Source of the DNA: Oidiodendron maius Zn | Taxonomy: Eukaryota > Ascomycota > Leotiomycetes > Myxotrichaceae | Assembly (NCBI GenBank): GCA_000827325.1 | Contig: KN832874.1 | Span: forward strand, 1,968,721 to 2,032,720 | Direction: 5' to 3' | DNA length: 64,000 nucleotides | Shown: positions 1 through 12,843 of the stretch, piece after piece | Layout of the letters: each line of letters begins with the position of its first letter | Position numbering within the stretch: the first letter of the stretch is position 1 | Notes under the pieces: model-generated | The model's input: only the letters and a program-made list of their open reading frames with translations | Database searches by the model: none | Told to the model about the DNA's origin: nothing | Program-made: the position numbers and the translations under genes

Positions 1-210
1 GCATAAAGCTTCTATCTACTAAGGAATATACGTTGTTTATATAGAACCTTCGTCTGTCCTGGATCAGCCGGATTATTTGGATCATACCATAATCCCTATA
101 ATCCCTATAATCCTGTATATATCATATAACTCTTCCTGAGCCACTTACAAGGGTTCTTTATATAGGCCGCTGCCTACTGAGCCTCAGGCCCTTGCTTCAT
201 GTTTGTAACA
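1..210 (-). repeat. 3' LTR of the Ty3/Gypsy fossil (left copy)
   Basis: Direct repeat of 6383-6591 over at least 209 bp with no indel (constant offset of 6381). It differs from the right copy almost only by C/G to T/A transitions. In element orientation this is the downstream LTR, because the purine-rich stretch at about 211-225 borders it. It may continue beyond the left edge of the window. Confidence 0.9.
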
Positions 211-229
211 CTAGCCCCTCTCTAGTTTA

Positions 230-900
230 GTATCGTCTTGATCGTTTAAGACCTAAAGAGCGAACTTTGTTCAAACGCTATATTTCTTCTTTTCTTCTTA
301 TTATACCACCTACTTGTTTAAAGAAAACTAAATACCGTATAAAATTATATATATATATTATACTAAGTAGTAACGAAATATCTCCTTACTCTCGTTATAA
401 GCAGAAGGATCTAAAATGCCTTATAGCCACTAATGCTTATCGCTGTTCTAAGTATATATAATCTAGTATAAAATATAACGTTCTTGGCCCTTCCTAGGCT
501 GACTAGATAGCCCTAGAGCAGGGGGAGAAGAAGCTATACAAACAGCTAGAGGCTACTAAAGCTAAATATTAGAAGTTTATTAAGGGTCTTCTAGAGACCC
601 AGAATCATATAGAACGTCTTAAAAAACAAAGGGAATCATTTATCACTTATATAGCCACTATACTTTATTATAGTTTAAAAACCCTAGATAAACTAAATAC
701 AGTAGAAGAGACAGAGGTATATAAAGCTGCTTCCTAAGCTCTTATACCTACTACTTTAGCTGATATATCAGGCAACCTTTCTAGCAACCCTCTTGACTTC
801 TCTAGAGTTGCTTTTAACACTAATCTTCCTATATTACCTTCTTTCTAGGATTCAATTAGTATTACTAGTAAAACTTCCTTAAAAGCCCCAGACAGTTAAG
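230..900 (+). pseudogene. antisense accessory ORF remnant in the retroelement
   Basis: Opposite in direction to gag-pol. The translated region begins with a Cys-rich cluster (PxSR-x-K-x-K-x-L-x-C type) at about 380-460. A Leu/Lys/Glu-rich coiled-coil stretch follows at about 500-720, then an Ala/Ser/Pro-rich tail. I recall similar small antisense proteins in other Eurotiales Gypsy elements; that comparison is from memory, not a search. It is RIP-degraded and treated as part of the fossil. Confidence 0.5.
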
Positions 901-3900
901 ATTTTCTTCTAGTTCCTATAAATTGTCCGTTTGACTATATCCTTTCTATTTAATTAAGTACTTTTACTAACCCTTTATAGTTATCCTAATATCTAGGATT
1001 TTCTTAACCTTATATTCTCCTAGATTGTTTTCTAGTTAAAGTTCAGCTTATATTACTACTAGTATATCTCCCTTTACTAGTTCTAGTAGAGATATATAGA
1101 ATATAGGGTAGAGTCTAGAGTTCTTAAGTAGCTATAGTTTATAATTAATAGGTTTAACCTTTTCTAGAATTTTGAATAGTTCTAGTTTCTTAAAATCTAG
1201 CTTACTGCTTAATTGTTTAGTTTTGATATTCCTTTATAGTAGGTATACTTTATCCCCCTCTTTTAGTAAAGGTTCTATACTATACTTTTTATTAGTATTT
1301 ACTATAGTTCACTACTAACTAAATATAATATCTTTTATAAGCTATTCCCTTAATTATTACAGCCTATCTATAAATACTCTAGATAGTTCTGCTTTTTCCT
1401 TATCTTTTCTTAGCTATCTATAGACCTCTAGTTTATAGCTAAAGTTAGTAAAGAAAGGTAAAGTCTTTATTGCTTTGCTTTTTGTACTATTATAAGCAAA
1501 CTATACTAGTAGCAGCTATTCTATCTAATTGTTTTATTTATAGTTAATATAGTTCCTTAGATACTACTCTAAGGTTTAGTTTAGTTGTTCTGTTTAACTA
1601 TTTATTTAAGGGTAGAATACTATTAATAGTTTATAGTTTGCTTCTAGTCTTACTATAAGAGATTACTAGAATTTTAAAATAAATAGCTTGTCTCTATCTA
1701 AGATTATTTCTTCTAGCAGTCTATACTAACTAAGAATAATCCTTAGGAATATATATACTAATTCCGGGGTATTACTGCTTTCCTTATAGGGTATAAAATA
1801 CCTATATTTGGTTAATCTATCTATTACTATCTATATCAAGTTATAGGCAACTTTAGTTATTAGTTCCTTTAATAGTAGAAGTTTAACAATAAAATCAAAG
1901 GCAATAGATTTCTATACTCTATCTAGTATTAGTAATAGTTATAGCAGCCTATAGAGGGTATATTAGTTTATCTTGCTTTTATTATATAAGATATATTCCC
2001 TTACTATCTTCTCTACCTCCTTCTTTATACCTAGAAAGTAGTAGTCCCTTACTAGTCTTTTAAGGGTTCTTGTAATTCCTTAGTATCTATATATAAGGAG
2101 TATATATTGCCTCTATACAAAATCCTTTCTTATCCTAGTTAGGATATAGACAAGGCCCTTAAATTATAATATACTCTAGTAGTTAACTAGAAAGTCTATA
2201 GTTAGTTCCTTTAGAACTCTTTATATACTCTTATCTACCAAGTATATACCCTTAATTATCCTCTCTAGTTATATATCCTCTATAACTAAGATTATAGCTA
2301 ATAGTTTATAGTTATATTCTATACCCTTATCTTTAGCTTATAATATTGCTTAGAACCTTTCTGTAGGTTTCCTGATATAGTCCTGTTATTAGCTTAAGGT
2401 ATTAGCCCTAGCATTCTCTAATCCTTTCCTATATACTATAATAAAGTTATAGGCTAATAATACTTCAGACTATTAGACTTGTCTTTAGTTTAGGATCTTA
2501 GTTATAGTAAAGGAAGTAAGGTTCTTGTAATCTATCTAGATCTATACCTAATATATAGATCCTTTAAGGTAAACTCTCTACTATTTATATATAACAACTA
2601 TTACTAATAGTTCTTTGTTATATATATTATAGTTCAACTCAGCTAATAATAGTTTATATAAGTAGTATATAACTAGTCTTAACTTCCCTTGCTTATCGAC
2701 TTGTCCTAGACAAGCTCTAATAGCAAAGTCAGATATATCTGTTTCTAGAATAATTTTCTGTTTTAGATCAAAGGTAGTAAATATTAGTGCTTATATGAAT
2801 TTGTATTTAAGTATATCAAGAGCTTCTTAGGCTATCTTATCCTATATAAATTTCTAGTCCTTTTTTATTAGTCCTATTAAGGGCACTATTACCTTTAAGT
2901 AATCCTAGATAAATCATTAATAGAAGTTAGTAAATCCCAAGAAGGATTATACTTCCTTAATAGTTTATAGGACTAGCTACTTAAGGATAGCCTTTACTTT
3001 TTCCTTATCTATCTGGATTCCATTTTCCCTAATAATATATTCTAGGAACTTAAGTTCCTTTTTATAAAACTTGTATTTTCCTGGCTTAATTAGTAGTCTT
3101 ACCTACTTAATCTTATCTAGTACTTTCTTAATATATTCAATATACTTAGTCAGTATCTTAGAGAATATAAGGATATTATCCAAATAAGCAACTATAAAGA
3201 TATCAAGATATTTATATAGCTAGTCATTAATTATTTACTAATAGGTTATAGGGGCGTTAGTTAGTCCTTTTTATATAACTAGAGTCTTATAGAGGCTATA
3301 GCAAGTATAGAACACTGTTTTCTATTCCTTGCCCTCCTTTATTCTTATTATATAATATACTCTCTATATATCAAGACTCGTAAAGTATTTAGTTCCTTAG
3401 AGTCTATTATATAATTTATTAATTAGTAGTAGTATATATCTATCCTTAATAGTAATATCGTTCAGCTGTCTATAGTCTATATATAGCTATAGATCACTAT
3501 TCTTTTTTGGTATAAACAGGACTAGGCTTACTACTAATAATATAGATAGTTATATAAATCCTTTTACTAGATTCTTATTAATAAATTTCTTAAGAACCTC
3601 TAACTCCTTTTCAGACATCTAGTATAATAATCCAAAAGGAAGTGTCTTTCCAGGCTTAATAGGTATCTTATAATCCTATAGCTAGTACTTTAGAAATACC
3701 TTATTTATAGATGCTTCTCGGAATAGTAACTTATATTCCTTATATACTACTAGTATTTGCTTTAGTATAGAGGCCTAGACTAGGTCCTCTTCCTCCTTAA
3801 TAGTTATATATAACTGCTTATAGGGTAGAAGTCCTATCCTTCCTTTAGATATTATACTATTACTTCTATACTAGTATTAGTTTATAATAATATATTCACT

Positions 3901-6382
3901 TACCCAGTTAATTTAAAGGTTATAAAATTGCAACTAAGGTATACTAAGTATTACCTTATAAGTACCTATAGTAACAATATTAAATTAAATATCTTTAGTA
4001 TATCCCCTTAATATAATCATTAACAATTTCTTAGTCTTATAGATTACTATTCTCTTATTAGATCCAATTTCTCCTCTATTAATAAAGAGTAGTTAGTATA
4101 ATGCTTTCTTTTCTAAAGTCTAATACCTTCCTTATATAACTGTTTATATATCAATAAAGTTGCCTATTACTCCTAAATCTATTAATACTCTAAACATTTA
4201 TTCTTTTATAAGGATATTCAGGAAAATCTAGTATTCTTTTCCTACTATATTTAGTTCTTTATATAGTCTTCTATAGCCTTACTAGTACCTTAATACAGGC
4301 CTTCTTATATTAATACTAACTAGTTTTTTGACTTTATTCTAGCTTTATTAATATAAGTCATTAAAGTTTAGGGTATTTTTATCTAGTAGACTAGCCTATT
4401 CTTTTTTGGCTAGTATCCTACCTCTTTCTTACTAGATTTATATATTATATACTTATCAGTATAGTAGAAGCTCCAAGTAAGTTCTCTATATCAAGAGTAA
4501 TCAGTCCTTACTATATTCTTAGCTTTTCTATATTCCTCCAGCTATTATTCTATAAGTTTCTTCTTCTTAATCAATCTATTGAATTCTTGTCTTAAATAGA
4601 GTAAAAGATCAATATTCACAGCCAATTTATCTTAGTATTACTAGCTCCTTTTAATACCTAGCTCTACTGCTTTATCTATCTCCTCTATTTGTTTCTTGAT
4701 TACAAGTTCCAGGTATATTATATCAGTATAGTAGTGCCTTATAGATTCTATAATATCTTCTACCTTATTGATTAATAGTACCAGGTTTCCCTTACAATCT
4801 CTATATCGTTTCTTGATTTAGTTTATTATATTATAGAAATTATCCTTAGACTCTTTAAGGTATTTCTATATAGATACTAATCCTGCTAGTATATAGATAT
4901 CCCTTTCTTCCTGTCTTGTTATATTCAATATCCTTTAGAAGGATATCCCTTTAGATTCTATTTGCTCTTCCTCTAGCTTTAGATCTAGAATTACCTGCCC
5001 TTATAAGCCCTCTAAGTCTTTAGTATCTAAAGAATCACTGTTTATATTATTGCCCTTTGTTTCTATAAAATTAACTACTGCTAGACTTTATAAAACATAC
5101 TTATAGTCATCTTTACTATCTAGATCTGCTTCCACTAACTCCTCTATCTAAGTAGCCTAGTCTTCCTATCCTAAGGATAAAGAAGATAATTAGAACACTA
5201 GTATATAAGCCTAAATACTGAAAGTTCCTATAAAGCTTAACTTCTTATAAGGGCCAAATATCGTTCCTATAAAGAAGGTATTACATTCTATTAGTCTATT
5301 ATAGCCACTATAGTTTATAGTATTAACCTTACCCCTATATAGTCCTTTTTGTTTATTTCCTCTAGACTTATAGTTATATACTATATAACTAGGTTTCCTA
5401 TATTAGAAATATAATTTCTTCTCTATATAGTTCTATTATTCCTGGAATAATAGTTCCTTTCTATATATAGTATCAAGTTCTATTAGTTAAGGGCTATAGT
5501 AGTTTCTATAATTATACTACTTCTTGGAGGTTAGGTTATAGAACCCTCTTTTCTCTTGAGCCCTTTTATAGAATCAATTATTGATATATATAGTATCTTT
5601 AGTTAACTCTCTAAACAAATCAGGGAAATCTATTCTAGATAGTTTATCCTTTATAACTTCTTTTAGCCCTTTATAATATTCGTCCTTAAGTACTATATTG
5701 TTCTATCCTGTTTTAATAGAATATCTATTAAACTCTATTATATATATAGCTATAGACCTTTTTTGTTTCAGGGACTAGATCTTTCTGACTACTTGTTTAA
5801 CTTTATTGAAATCTCTAAAGGTATAGTTAAGTCTCTCTAAAAATCCTTCAAAGGTTATAAAGATATAGTATATCTCTACCCTTATTTTAGTTATTACCTG
5901 CCCTTACAGGCTAGCGTTAGTAAGGTAGTCCTATATAAATCCTTTAATCCAGTTTAATGCTTCTCCCTTAAGGAGGGTAATAGTATATAATACCCTTTCA
6001 GTTAAAGAGGCAAAACATTAGGTATAGAAGGTTAGGTACAAGTTCAGTTAAACAAGGAAGCCCTTAAGCTTAGACTTCTCTCTAGAGTAGGCCTAAGGTA
6101 TTTCCATCTTAATACCCTTGTTTAATGATCCTATAAGCAGTTTAATCACTCAGTACTTGCTAGTAGAACTTTCTCCTTTAATGGAAGATATATTGACTTC
6201 TTAACGATAATAGTATATTAGTACCTAAGATTAGGGTACTTAAAGTATAATAATAGCTTATATCTAGTATTAGGTAAGTCGTTAAGTAGGTTAGATAAGG
6301 CAGGGATACTATCAAGTCAAGAAGTAATATATAGACTCAGTAAGTTACTAAAGTAGTAATAAGATACTTTATTTAAGTTAAA

Positions 6383-6591
6383 CATAAAGCTTCTATCTAC
6401 TAAGGAATATACGTTGTTTATATAGAACCTTCATCTATCCTGGATCAGCCGGATCATTTGGATCATACCATGATCCCTATGATCCCCATGATCCCGTGCA
6501 TGTCACGTGACTCTTCCTGAGCCACTTACAAGGGTTCTCTGTGTAGGCCGCTGCCTACCGAGCCTCAGGCCCTTGCTTCGTGTTCGTAACA
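6383..6591 (-). repeat. 5' LTR of the Ty3/Gypsy fossil (right copy)
   Basis: Pairs with the left-edge LTR. Its inner third shares the AT-rich state of the element interior, while its outer two thirds keep many CpG, CpA and TpG dinucleotides. The unmutated right flank begins directly after it. In element orientation this is the upstream LTR. Confidence 0.9.
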
Positions 6592-7366
6592 TAGTGCTCA
6601 TAAACGGTTCCATGATCACACTTACCGTGTTGGAGATTAATAATAATTTTTTGGCCAGAATCAGGTATCTCTACCTAGAATGTCCTATTTCCGGACTCAA
6701 AAACTTGGTATTGGTCTACTATAAGTTACTCAGAGGACATAAATTAAGGCTTCTATAGTGATTACTATAAGAAGACTTATCTGGCCTTGAATTTAGTATA
6801 GGAATATCAGCTATAAGAGGTGGCCTCTAAGGCATCCTCGTCTAATCTACATTAAAAATTTGCATGGGTAGTAAACGGATGGGTCTAGGCTCACTTTACA
6901 AATTGTAGATAGAGGAGTTGTATAGATTCAGTATGGGCTTCAACCCTCAGTATAATTGTCACTATATACGTGTATTGAGCGAATCAAGTGTTGTTGCATT
7001 GCTGACTGGTAAAGCCCCCTCCTTTTTATCAGCTCCGAAAGGTCGCTATACCCCCCATATCACAACGAAGTCGGTGATTGGCTGTGCGTCTTTGTACAGC
7101 CATCTAATTGGTCAAAAGCGAGAATAAAAGTGGAGAATGTATTCAAACTTATTGCGCCCCATGAAGTACTAATATTGTGCAACAATAAATTGGATTCCAG
7201 TCATAAGAACATTCCCCGCACATTTATTCGCTAGCGTGCGCGGTGGAGCCTCGCATTCTTGGAGCTTTGGAACCTACGTTTCCTAGGTGAAAGTCCGTTT
7301 TAGGACTAACAAGCTCGTTCGCAACGCCTTATTATTCTGAACACCGTGGTGAAGAAGCACGTGGAA
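6592..7366. other. intergenic, no gene seen
   Basis: This stretch separates the retroelement from the first intact host gene. Open frames here are under 85 codons with no recognisable domain. Base composition returns to ordinary host values within the first 100-200 bases. The last 150 bases probably hold the promoter and 5' leader of the next gene. Confidence 0.5.
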
Positions 7367-10300
7367 ATGGATCCAATCACAGCGATAGGGGCCGTGGCGT
7401 CCGTGGTGCAGCTTGCTCAAATGGCCTTGTCGCTATCCAAGTCTCTGTACTCGCTCGGAGCCGCTATTGCCTCAGCATCGGACGATATTCAGATGCTAGC
7501 CGATGATCTAAAGACATTTTCACAATCGTTGACCCTCCTCTCTCGCTTGCTTGAGGACAGCAAAGCATGGTACTCGGACGATGTTTATCTCTTGACCGCA
7601 AAAATTATCAAGGATTGTGCAGATTTGTACCTCAAAATTGATAAAGTTTTGGTGAAATTAGCTGGTACTGGGAAGAGTAACTGGAAAATGCGTATCGTAT
7701 TTGTTTGCAAGGAGGGCCAGATTCGAAAACTAATGAAGAGGTTAAGGGACATGAAAGGGACGCTAGCGACGATTTTGATGAGCTTGCAGGTGGATTTGCA
7801 ACTGTCATTATTGTGAGTCGTTAGAACGAATTTGGAGATTACCAAGTGATAAATAGGACTCTAACCAGAGGATCAGAAAAATTTCTAGCTCAAGCAAAAT
7901 TCAAAGATCCCCCGAAAGGCCACTTCAGCACGAGACGATACAGACTTTGTCGCAAGCTCAGGAAATGGCACAGACAAGCTCCGTATCAATGCATACCATC
8001 CGCTCCGATCATATCCTGCATTCTTTGGAGAAAGGATTTGGCGTCGATGCGGAACTCACTCAAGTTCAGTCTTCAGAGGATGTAGAAATTCGTCCTAGAG
8101 CTACGCAGAGTGATTTGACCACTTCAAACACGGACAGGCCTCAGGATGATGCTTCACATACAAGCCTGCAAGATTTCAGCGTGACTTTAAAGCCGCCAGT
8201 CCTACATGAAATAGCATCCAGCTCCGCCAGAGATATTGAAGGAAGCTCTCTTATCAGTAGATTCCCAACCACTAACTTCATAACACATCAGATCACTTTA
8301 CCTGCGAAGGGTAGAAAAGCAAGTCTAAAGTCTGCTTCTTCGTCTGACAGTTTCCGGAGCGCGGTATCTGTGCAGGAATCTCCCGTTGATGTTGTATACC
8401 AAGTCGAAGCCATTTACAATGTGCTGCATGCCTTTCGAACTGCGTTACAAGTCCTTGAGTCATTAATAGAAAGTCGCCTCCAAAAGAAGGAGCAGGATTC
8501 ACATTCCATAGCAAAAGGGCTACAAGATTCGTTGACAGAAGGGGAGAGAGAGATAAGGGAGGCACATGACCGCAGTTGCAAACTGCATGGACCGCTATAC
8601 ATTCAAGGTTTTACCGATTTTCGTAAGTAAACCGTTGACGAACTGTTAGATGGAGGCTTACAATTTCAGATACAACTGCTCTTCAAGAGATCGGCTCCGC
8701 TCTCTTTGAAAGATGTTGTGGCGGTACTACATTTGCACTCCGCCGAGCATATTAAGATCCGTGCATCTGACTTTGAAGACCTACTAGCCTGCTCGGAGCG
8801 GTGCCGGGCTAAAGCTATATTTCAAATAGTCGACATGGCTACTACTGTTCGGGGTTCACAGGCTTGTGAACCCCATACTGAATATAGCCTGGTCGAAAAT
8901 TCACTGAAAAACATTGAGGAACTGGAAATCCCTCCGCAAGAAAGAATGTTGACACCATGCACGGAGTGTCGTAGGAAAAGGCGAAAGGTATGGACGCAAC
9001 TGGTTGGAAGCCGACTCAGGATCTGAAAAAGGATAACTTTATTGATTTTTCGTCACAGTGCAACCCGAACAAATACGGGCCATGCAGCAATTGCGCTAGA
9101 GGCCACGTCGCATGCGAACAGGTCCACAAGGGTTCGCACTCTCCTTACGGATCTTTGAGTAATGCAACGGAGTATCCTGAGGCACCTGAGCCATCTACCT
9201 ATCCTTGTTTCCCAGATCTCTATTATAGTTCATTAAATTCTGTCAACTATAATCAGCAAAGCCAGTACAGCACATCACCAACTTACTACCCACCAACTAC
9301 CAACGGAGCATATCTCCCATCTCAACAGGCCCCAGCCGCGGCAGGTCGGCAACAGAGTTATTCAAGTTACTACCCTCCCGTTCCAACGACGCAGGCGAAC
9401 TGGCCTCCCTCAAACACCGAGTCACGAGATTTCATTGAATTTAGTTCTCCCTATGACAAAATGAGCGATTTGCCTCTAGAGCCGTCGTCGCTAAACACAG
9501 GTCTTTTTCAATTCTATGAGTCTGAGACTAAACCTCCCGCTGAGGACGCATTGCATATCCCCACGGAGGAGTTTCCCGAAGATCCAGCACCTATAAGGGA
9601 AGGTGTGCCTGCCAAATATCCACCAATAACGAACCGCGTTAGCAAGCCTAAAAAGGGACTTCATATCCACACTTGCGATACTTGCAATCCTCCCAAGGTC
9701 GGCCCCCATAGAACGATTAGCGAGCTCTGTTACTGACAACGACCATAGACATTTTCGAGAGTAGAGCACTTGCGCCGTCATCAGTTGAAGCACAAGCCTC
9801 CAGCTTATCAATGCACCGTTCCAGGCTGCGATAGAGTCTTCTTTCGACCCGACTTGTTATCTCGGCATTTGCAGAAGCAGTAAGGCGTCCTGAGGACTTA
9901 TTGAAAGTAAAGAAGGGTACTAAACTGTTACAGCCAAGCTCGACATGAGAGATCGGACAAGTCGCCTGCCGGAGGAAGCAGCCCTACATCAGGTGGCTTT
10001 GATCTATCGGACTCTCCTACTCCCCAAGTTGAAGGTGCGACCGCACCGCCAAGCGTTTCTGGCTCTGGCATGAGCCAAAACTCGGTGGTAGATCCGACGA
10101 CGTACGGTACAAGAGTTGGCAACATCAAACAACTGTCCCCGATTTTCTCAGGAGAGATTTCCTCACCGCACCGACTTCGGTCGCAAGATGGATTCCAGAA
10201 GCTCTGGTGGGAAGCGTACCACCGCCTCAATACTTCCCAGATAACAGCTTTTGACATTTTAAATAACACACTCCTCCAGATACTCGGGACCGTCCCCTTC

Positions 10301-11051
10301 AATACGTCGGATATAGACCTGTCTATAACCATAAGTCTTCTCGTTAAGAAGATTGATGCCGAGAAAAGCCTCCAAGAATCATCAGATCTCAAAGATGTGA
10401 TTGAGCACCGTGACAACATTATCAGGATTATTCTGACCATCTCGTCTCAACTGGGCCTCATGAGACCTATAATTGGGTGGGGTGGCGTGATAACATTCTT
10501 GACGGTAAACATCCCGCTCTTTCCTCTGTGGATCTTTGGGCGAAAAGCGCCAGACAACTGATCTAAAATAGATTTATGAAGATATATTTGTGCTTATCGA
10601 CATTCCGAACCTAGAAATCAGCGTAGCGGAAATTGAAGAAATGAGGAATAGTTTCCACCAACTTGAAGATCTTGTCGGCCTTCTAGCTCGCTACGCAGTG
10701 ATGGAGAACCTCTTCTATCAAAGTCCAACCCTAACTCTAACTGACGAATATCAAACTTCGCTAGTGGGCCTTTGTGTCACAATTTTAACATACTTTGCTC
10801 ATGCCTTCATGGCTGCTAGAATACATGTGAAAGATCCTAGGGACGAAAAAGAGATGGCTATTGAGAGTAGTCGAAGACGCAACGACTTTTTTAACGAGGT
10901 AAAAGATCACGATAAAGCATGCCAAGGGTTTCGCGTCATTGTAGAGGCAGAAGGGAAGAACTATAGTGACATAGAAGATGTGGAGATGGAGGGCGTGAGT
11001 GGAAGTGATATTGGTGGTAAAGCCGGAAAATTCTCTGCAACGATGTTGTGA
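7367..11051 (+). CDS. PigL_N-like / Zn2Cys6 / C2H2 / DUF7708-like multidomain protein
   Basis: Seven proposed exons: 7367-7812, 7871-8626, 8690-8987, 9059-9697, 9749-9879, 9934-10504, 10572-11051, giving about 1106 residues. The start is the ATG in a good context before DPITAIGAVASVV, the usual opening of fungal STAND-type N-terminal domains (PigL_N/Fungal_N). A Zn2Cys6 cluster (C-x2-C-x6-C-x7-C-x2-C-x6-C) is rebuilt exactly by the intron 8988-9058. Two C2H2 fingers follow and are also rebuilt across an intron (9698-9748). The C-terminal 300 residues resemble DUF7708, including a WGG motif and a helical segment. It is probably a nuclear regulator or an incompatibility-related protein. The junction near 8623-8690 is the weak point: the good GTAAGT donor at 8623 does not restore the downstream frame, so either an intron 8627-8689 is used or a frame lesion exists. 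Upstream and downstream halves could also be two genes. Confidence 0.65.
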
Positions 11052-12843
11052 CTGGCTAACTGAAGTAGGAACATGTCAGGATGGAATCCCTACCTCCACT
11101 TGCCGTCCCCAGTGATGTTTCGGCTAGTATACGATATACTAGAAGAATAAAGAGTAAACGAAGCAGTATTGCTTGATTACGACATTCTATCTAGAGAATT
11201 TGTGACTCTCACTTGCATACCATGCGTCTCTGAAAGCTTCAGAAATGCCCAATGTGTCCCAAGAGCTAATTTGCGAAAATATCCCTTTAAATAACAAAAT
11301 AAATTTACATTTTATGGGACAAAAAGTATCATTTATTAAATTTATCGCATAGACAAACGAACGTGACACGAGATGTTTAGACTGGTCCCAATTGGATTAT
11401 GCAACCAGTTACTGGCTGCTATGTATCCAGATATGAGCAGATGAGATGTACTCACTTTTTCCCCTCTCTTGGTGGCCATCTGGCCCTTAGACAGGATGAT
11501 GAGTTATCCGTTCTTGATCATCCTGGGCTGGAATACACAACGAACACCAATGGTCTCGTAAGATGTGGCCTTGTACAGTTTAGGGTCGGCAATGGCAACC
11601 TGACAGGGGATTCTGCCCATTGACGATATTTAACGGAGTTTGTTAGTGCCTTATCCCCCGGACCTTCGTCATCCCAGCTTCACGATTCATACCACTATAT
11701 CTCTTTAAGAAACACGATGGATGGCGTGGCAGGTAAGTCCGAAGGGTGCAATATCTACCGGCAGCGCAGGATAAGGTATATTTCTGTAATCCATAAGCAG
11801 CATTATGTTTGCTATCTACCTGAACTCTGCTCGTTCCCTTCACTTTGGTGACAAGCCCGACTACCCGTACCCGTAAGATCTTCCGTTAGCTATTTGCTCG
11901 TGAGGGTTTCCAGTACGACTACGTCTTCGATTGAAGCATGTACAGTTCCCAAGAGAATACCCAGGCCATTGCCCAGATCACTGGCCAGCCGTCCGCCTAG
12001 GATGCAGAGAAGCCGCTCACGCTATCCGGATCATCACTAGAACTAGTGGTGCGACCTAGCCGCAGCATTCCTCCAGTGCCAACAAGCTGAACGCAATCTC
12101 CACCACCCACAAGAAGGTGATTGAAGGTACCGCCAGCGGTGTCGACACTCCCGATACGAATAGGGCCATCAGAGTTGGTGATGGGATGTTAATATGTTGC
12201 TACGTTAGTGACTCATGTAAATTCTAGAGTGATGTAACTGTCATACCTGTAGCAGCAAGTGCTTAGGCCCAAGGACGGAATGGAGTGCTCATATCGAGAT
12301 TACGATATCGAACTAAGTGTTTCATGCACCTTCTAAACCTTCCTAAAAGCACAAGGTCACAGTTTTGCCCATTCATTAATGAAGGCGCATCCTAAGGGGC
12401 AGTTTTAACATTCTTAGCCGTGGCGTGAATGGCATTTTAAGGACTCAGATTAAGTGAGCCAGAAAAAGGGTAACTGAACGTCATATCATCAACTCCAGTA
12501 AAACTTAAAATCAATGTTCCTGACCAACAATCATGTAACTCTCACAATGCTTATTCAAGCGTCCATAGTAAATAAACAGGGTATCTTGGGTCCATATTTA
12601 CTAGCGCCGTGGACTAAGCTTAAAACTCCTCTCAGACTTCTCTTGTTTACTTCATTCTCACGTCAACTCTCCTCTATCTACAATCTTCACTTTCCTTGCC
12701 AGATCTCACCTCTTCTCTGAACTGGAACAAAACGAAACAAACCCAAAACCCGTAAGCACAAGGCAAAGCTCCCCAACAGATCGTCCAATCAATAACCCTC
12801 CAGTCAAATCTCATCTCAGCTTATCCCCTCACCATTGCCTACC
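11052..12843. other. gene-poor stretch with minus-strand coding relics
   Basis: No intact gene is visible. Two minus-strand patches look protein-like: about 12190-11990 (over 60 open codons rich in Gly, Thr and Ser) and about 11630-11420 (open, ending at a GTGAGT donor-like site). They do not join into one frame and I do not recognise them. At 12640-12720 a long pyrimidine tract with CAA-type starts looks like the promoter/leader of the small gene that follows. Confidence 0.4.
11400..12200 (-). pseudogene. unassigned minus-strand gene relic
   Basis: Several open patches with intron-like signals lie in order, for example a GTATGA donor and CTAAC branch point upstream of about 12200. Stops and frame changes separate them. 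No family is recognised. It could be a decayed enzyme gene or chance open sequence. Confidence 0.25.

Larger units (their letters stand above)
1..6591 (-). mobile_element. RIP-degraded Ty3/Gypsy LTR retrotransposon
   Basis: A fossil LTR retrotransposon read on the minus strand. Its two LTRs are direct repeats at 2-210 and 6383-6591, the left one cut by the window edge. Reading leftward from the right LTR, a Gag-like region (about 6000-4900), a protease region (about 4300-3900), reverse transcriptase (about 3600-3000, recognisable by DYRQLN-like and YLDN-type motifs), RNase H (about 2900-2600) and integrase (about 2400-1500) follow in Ty3/Gypsy order. A purine-rich tract next to the left LTR fits the polypurine tract. 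A short opposite-strand region at about 230-900 encodes a Cys-rich cluster and a coiled coil. The interior is very AT-rich and depleted in CpA/TpG, the signature of repeat-induced point mutation. It is broken in dozens of places and cannot be active. RIP makes age dating from LTR divergence unreliable. Confidence 0.9.

Noticed and set aside
267-461. Open 64-codon frame as a small gene
   Set aside because: It lies inside the RIP-degraded retroelement and is only part of its accessory region.
8670-8757. Separate end of the N-terminal gene at 8755-8757
   Set aside because: Possible by splicing but would leave the zinc-cluster half without a start; kept as an open question rather than the main model.
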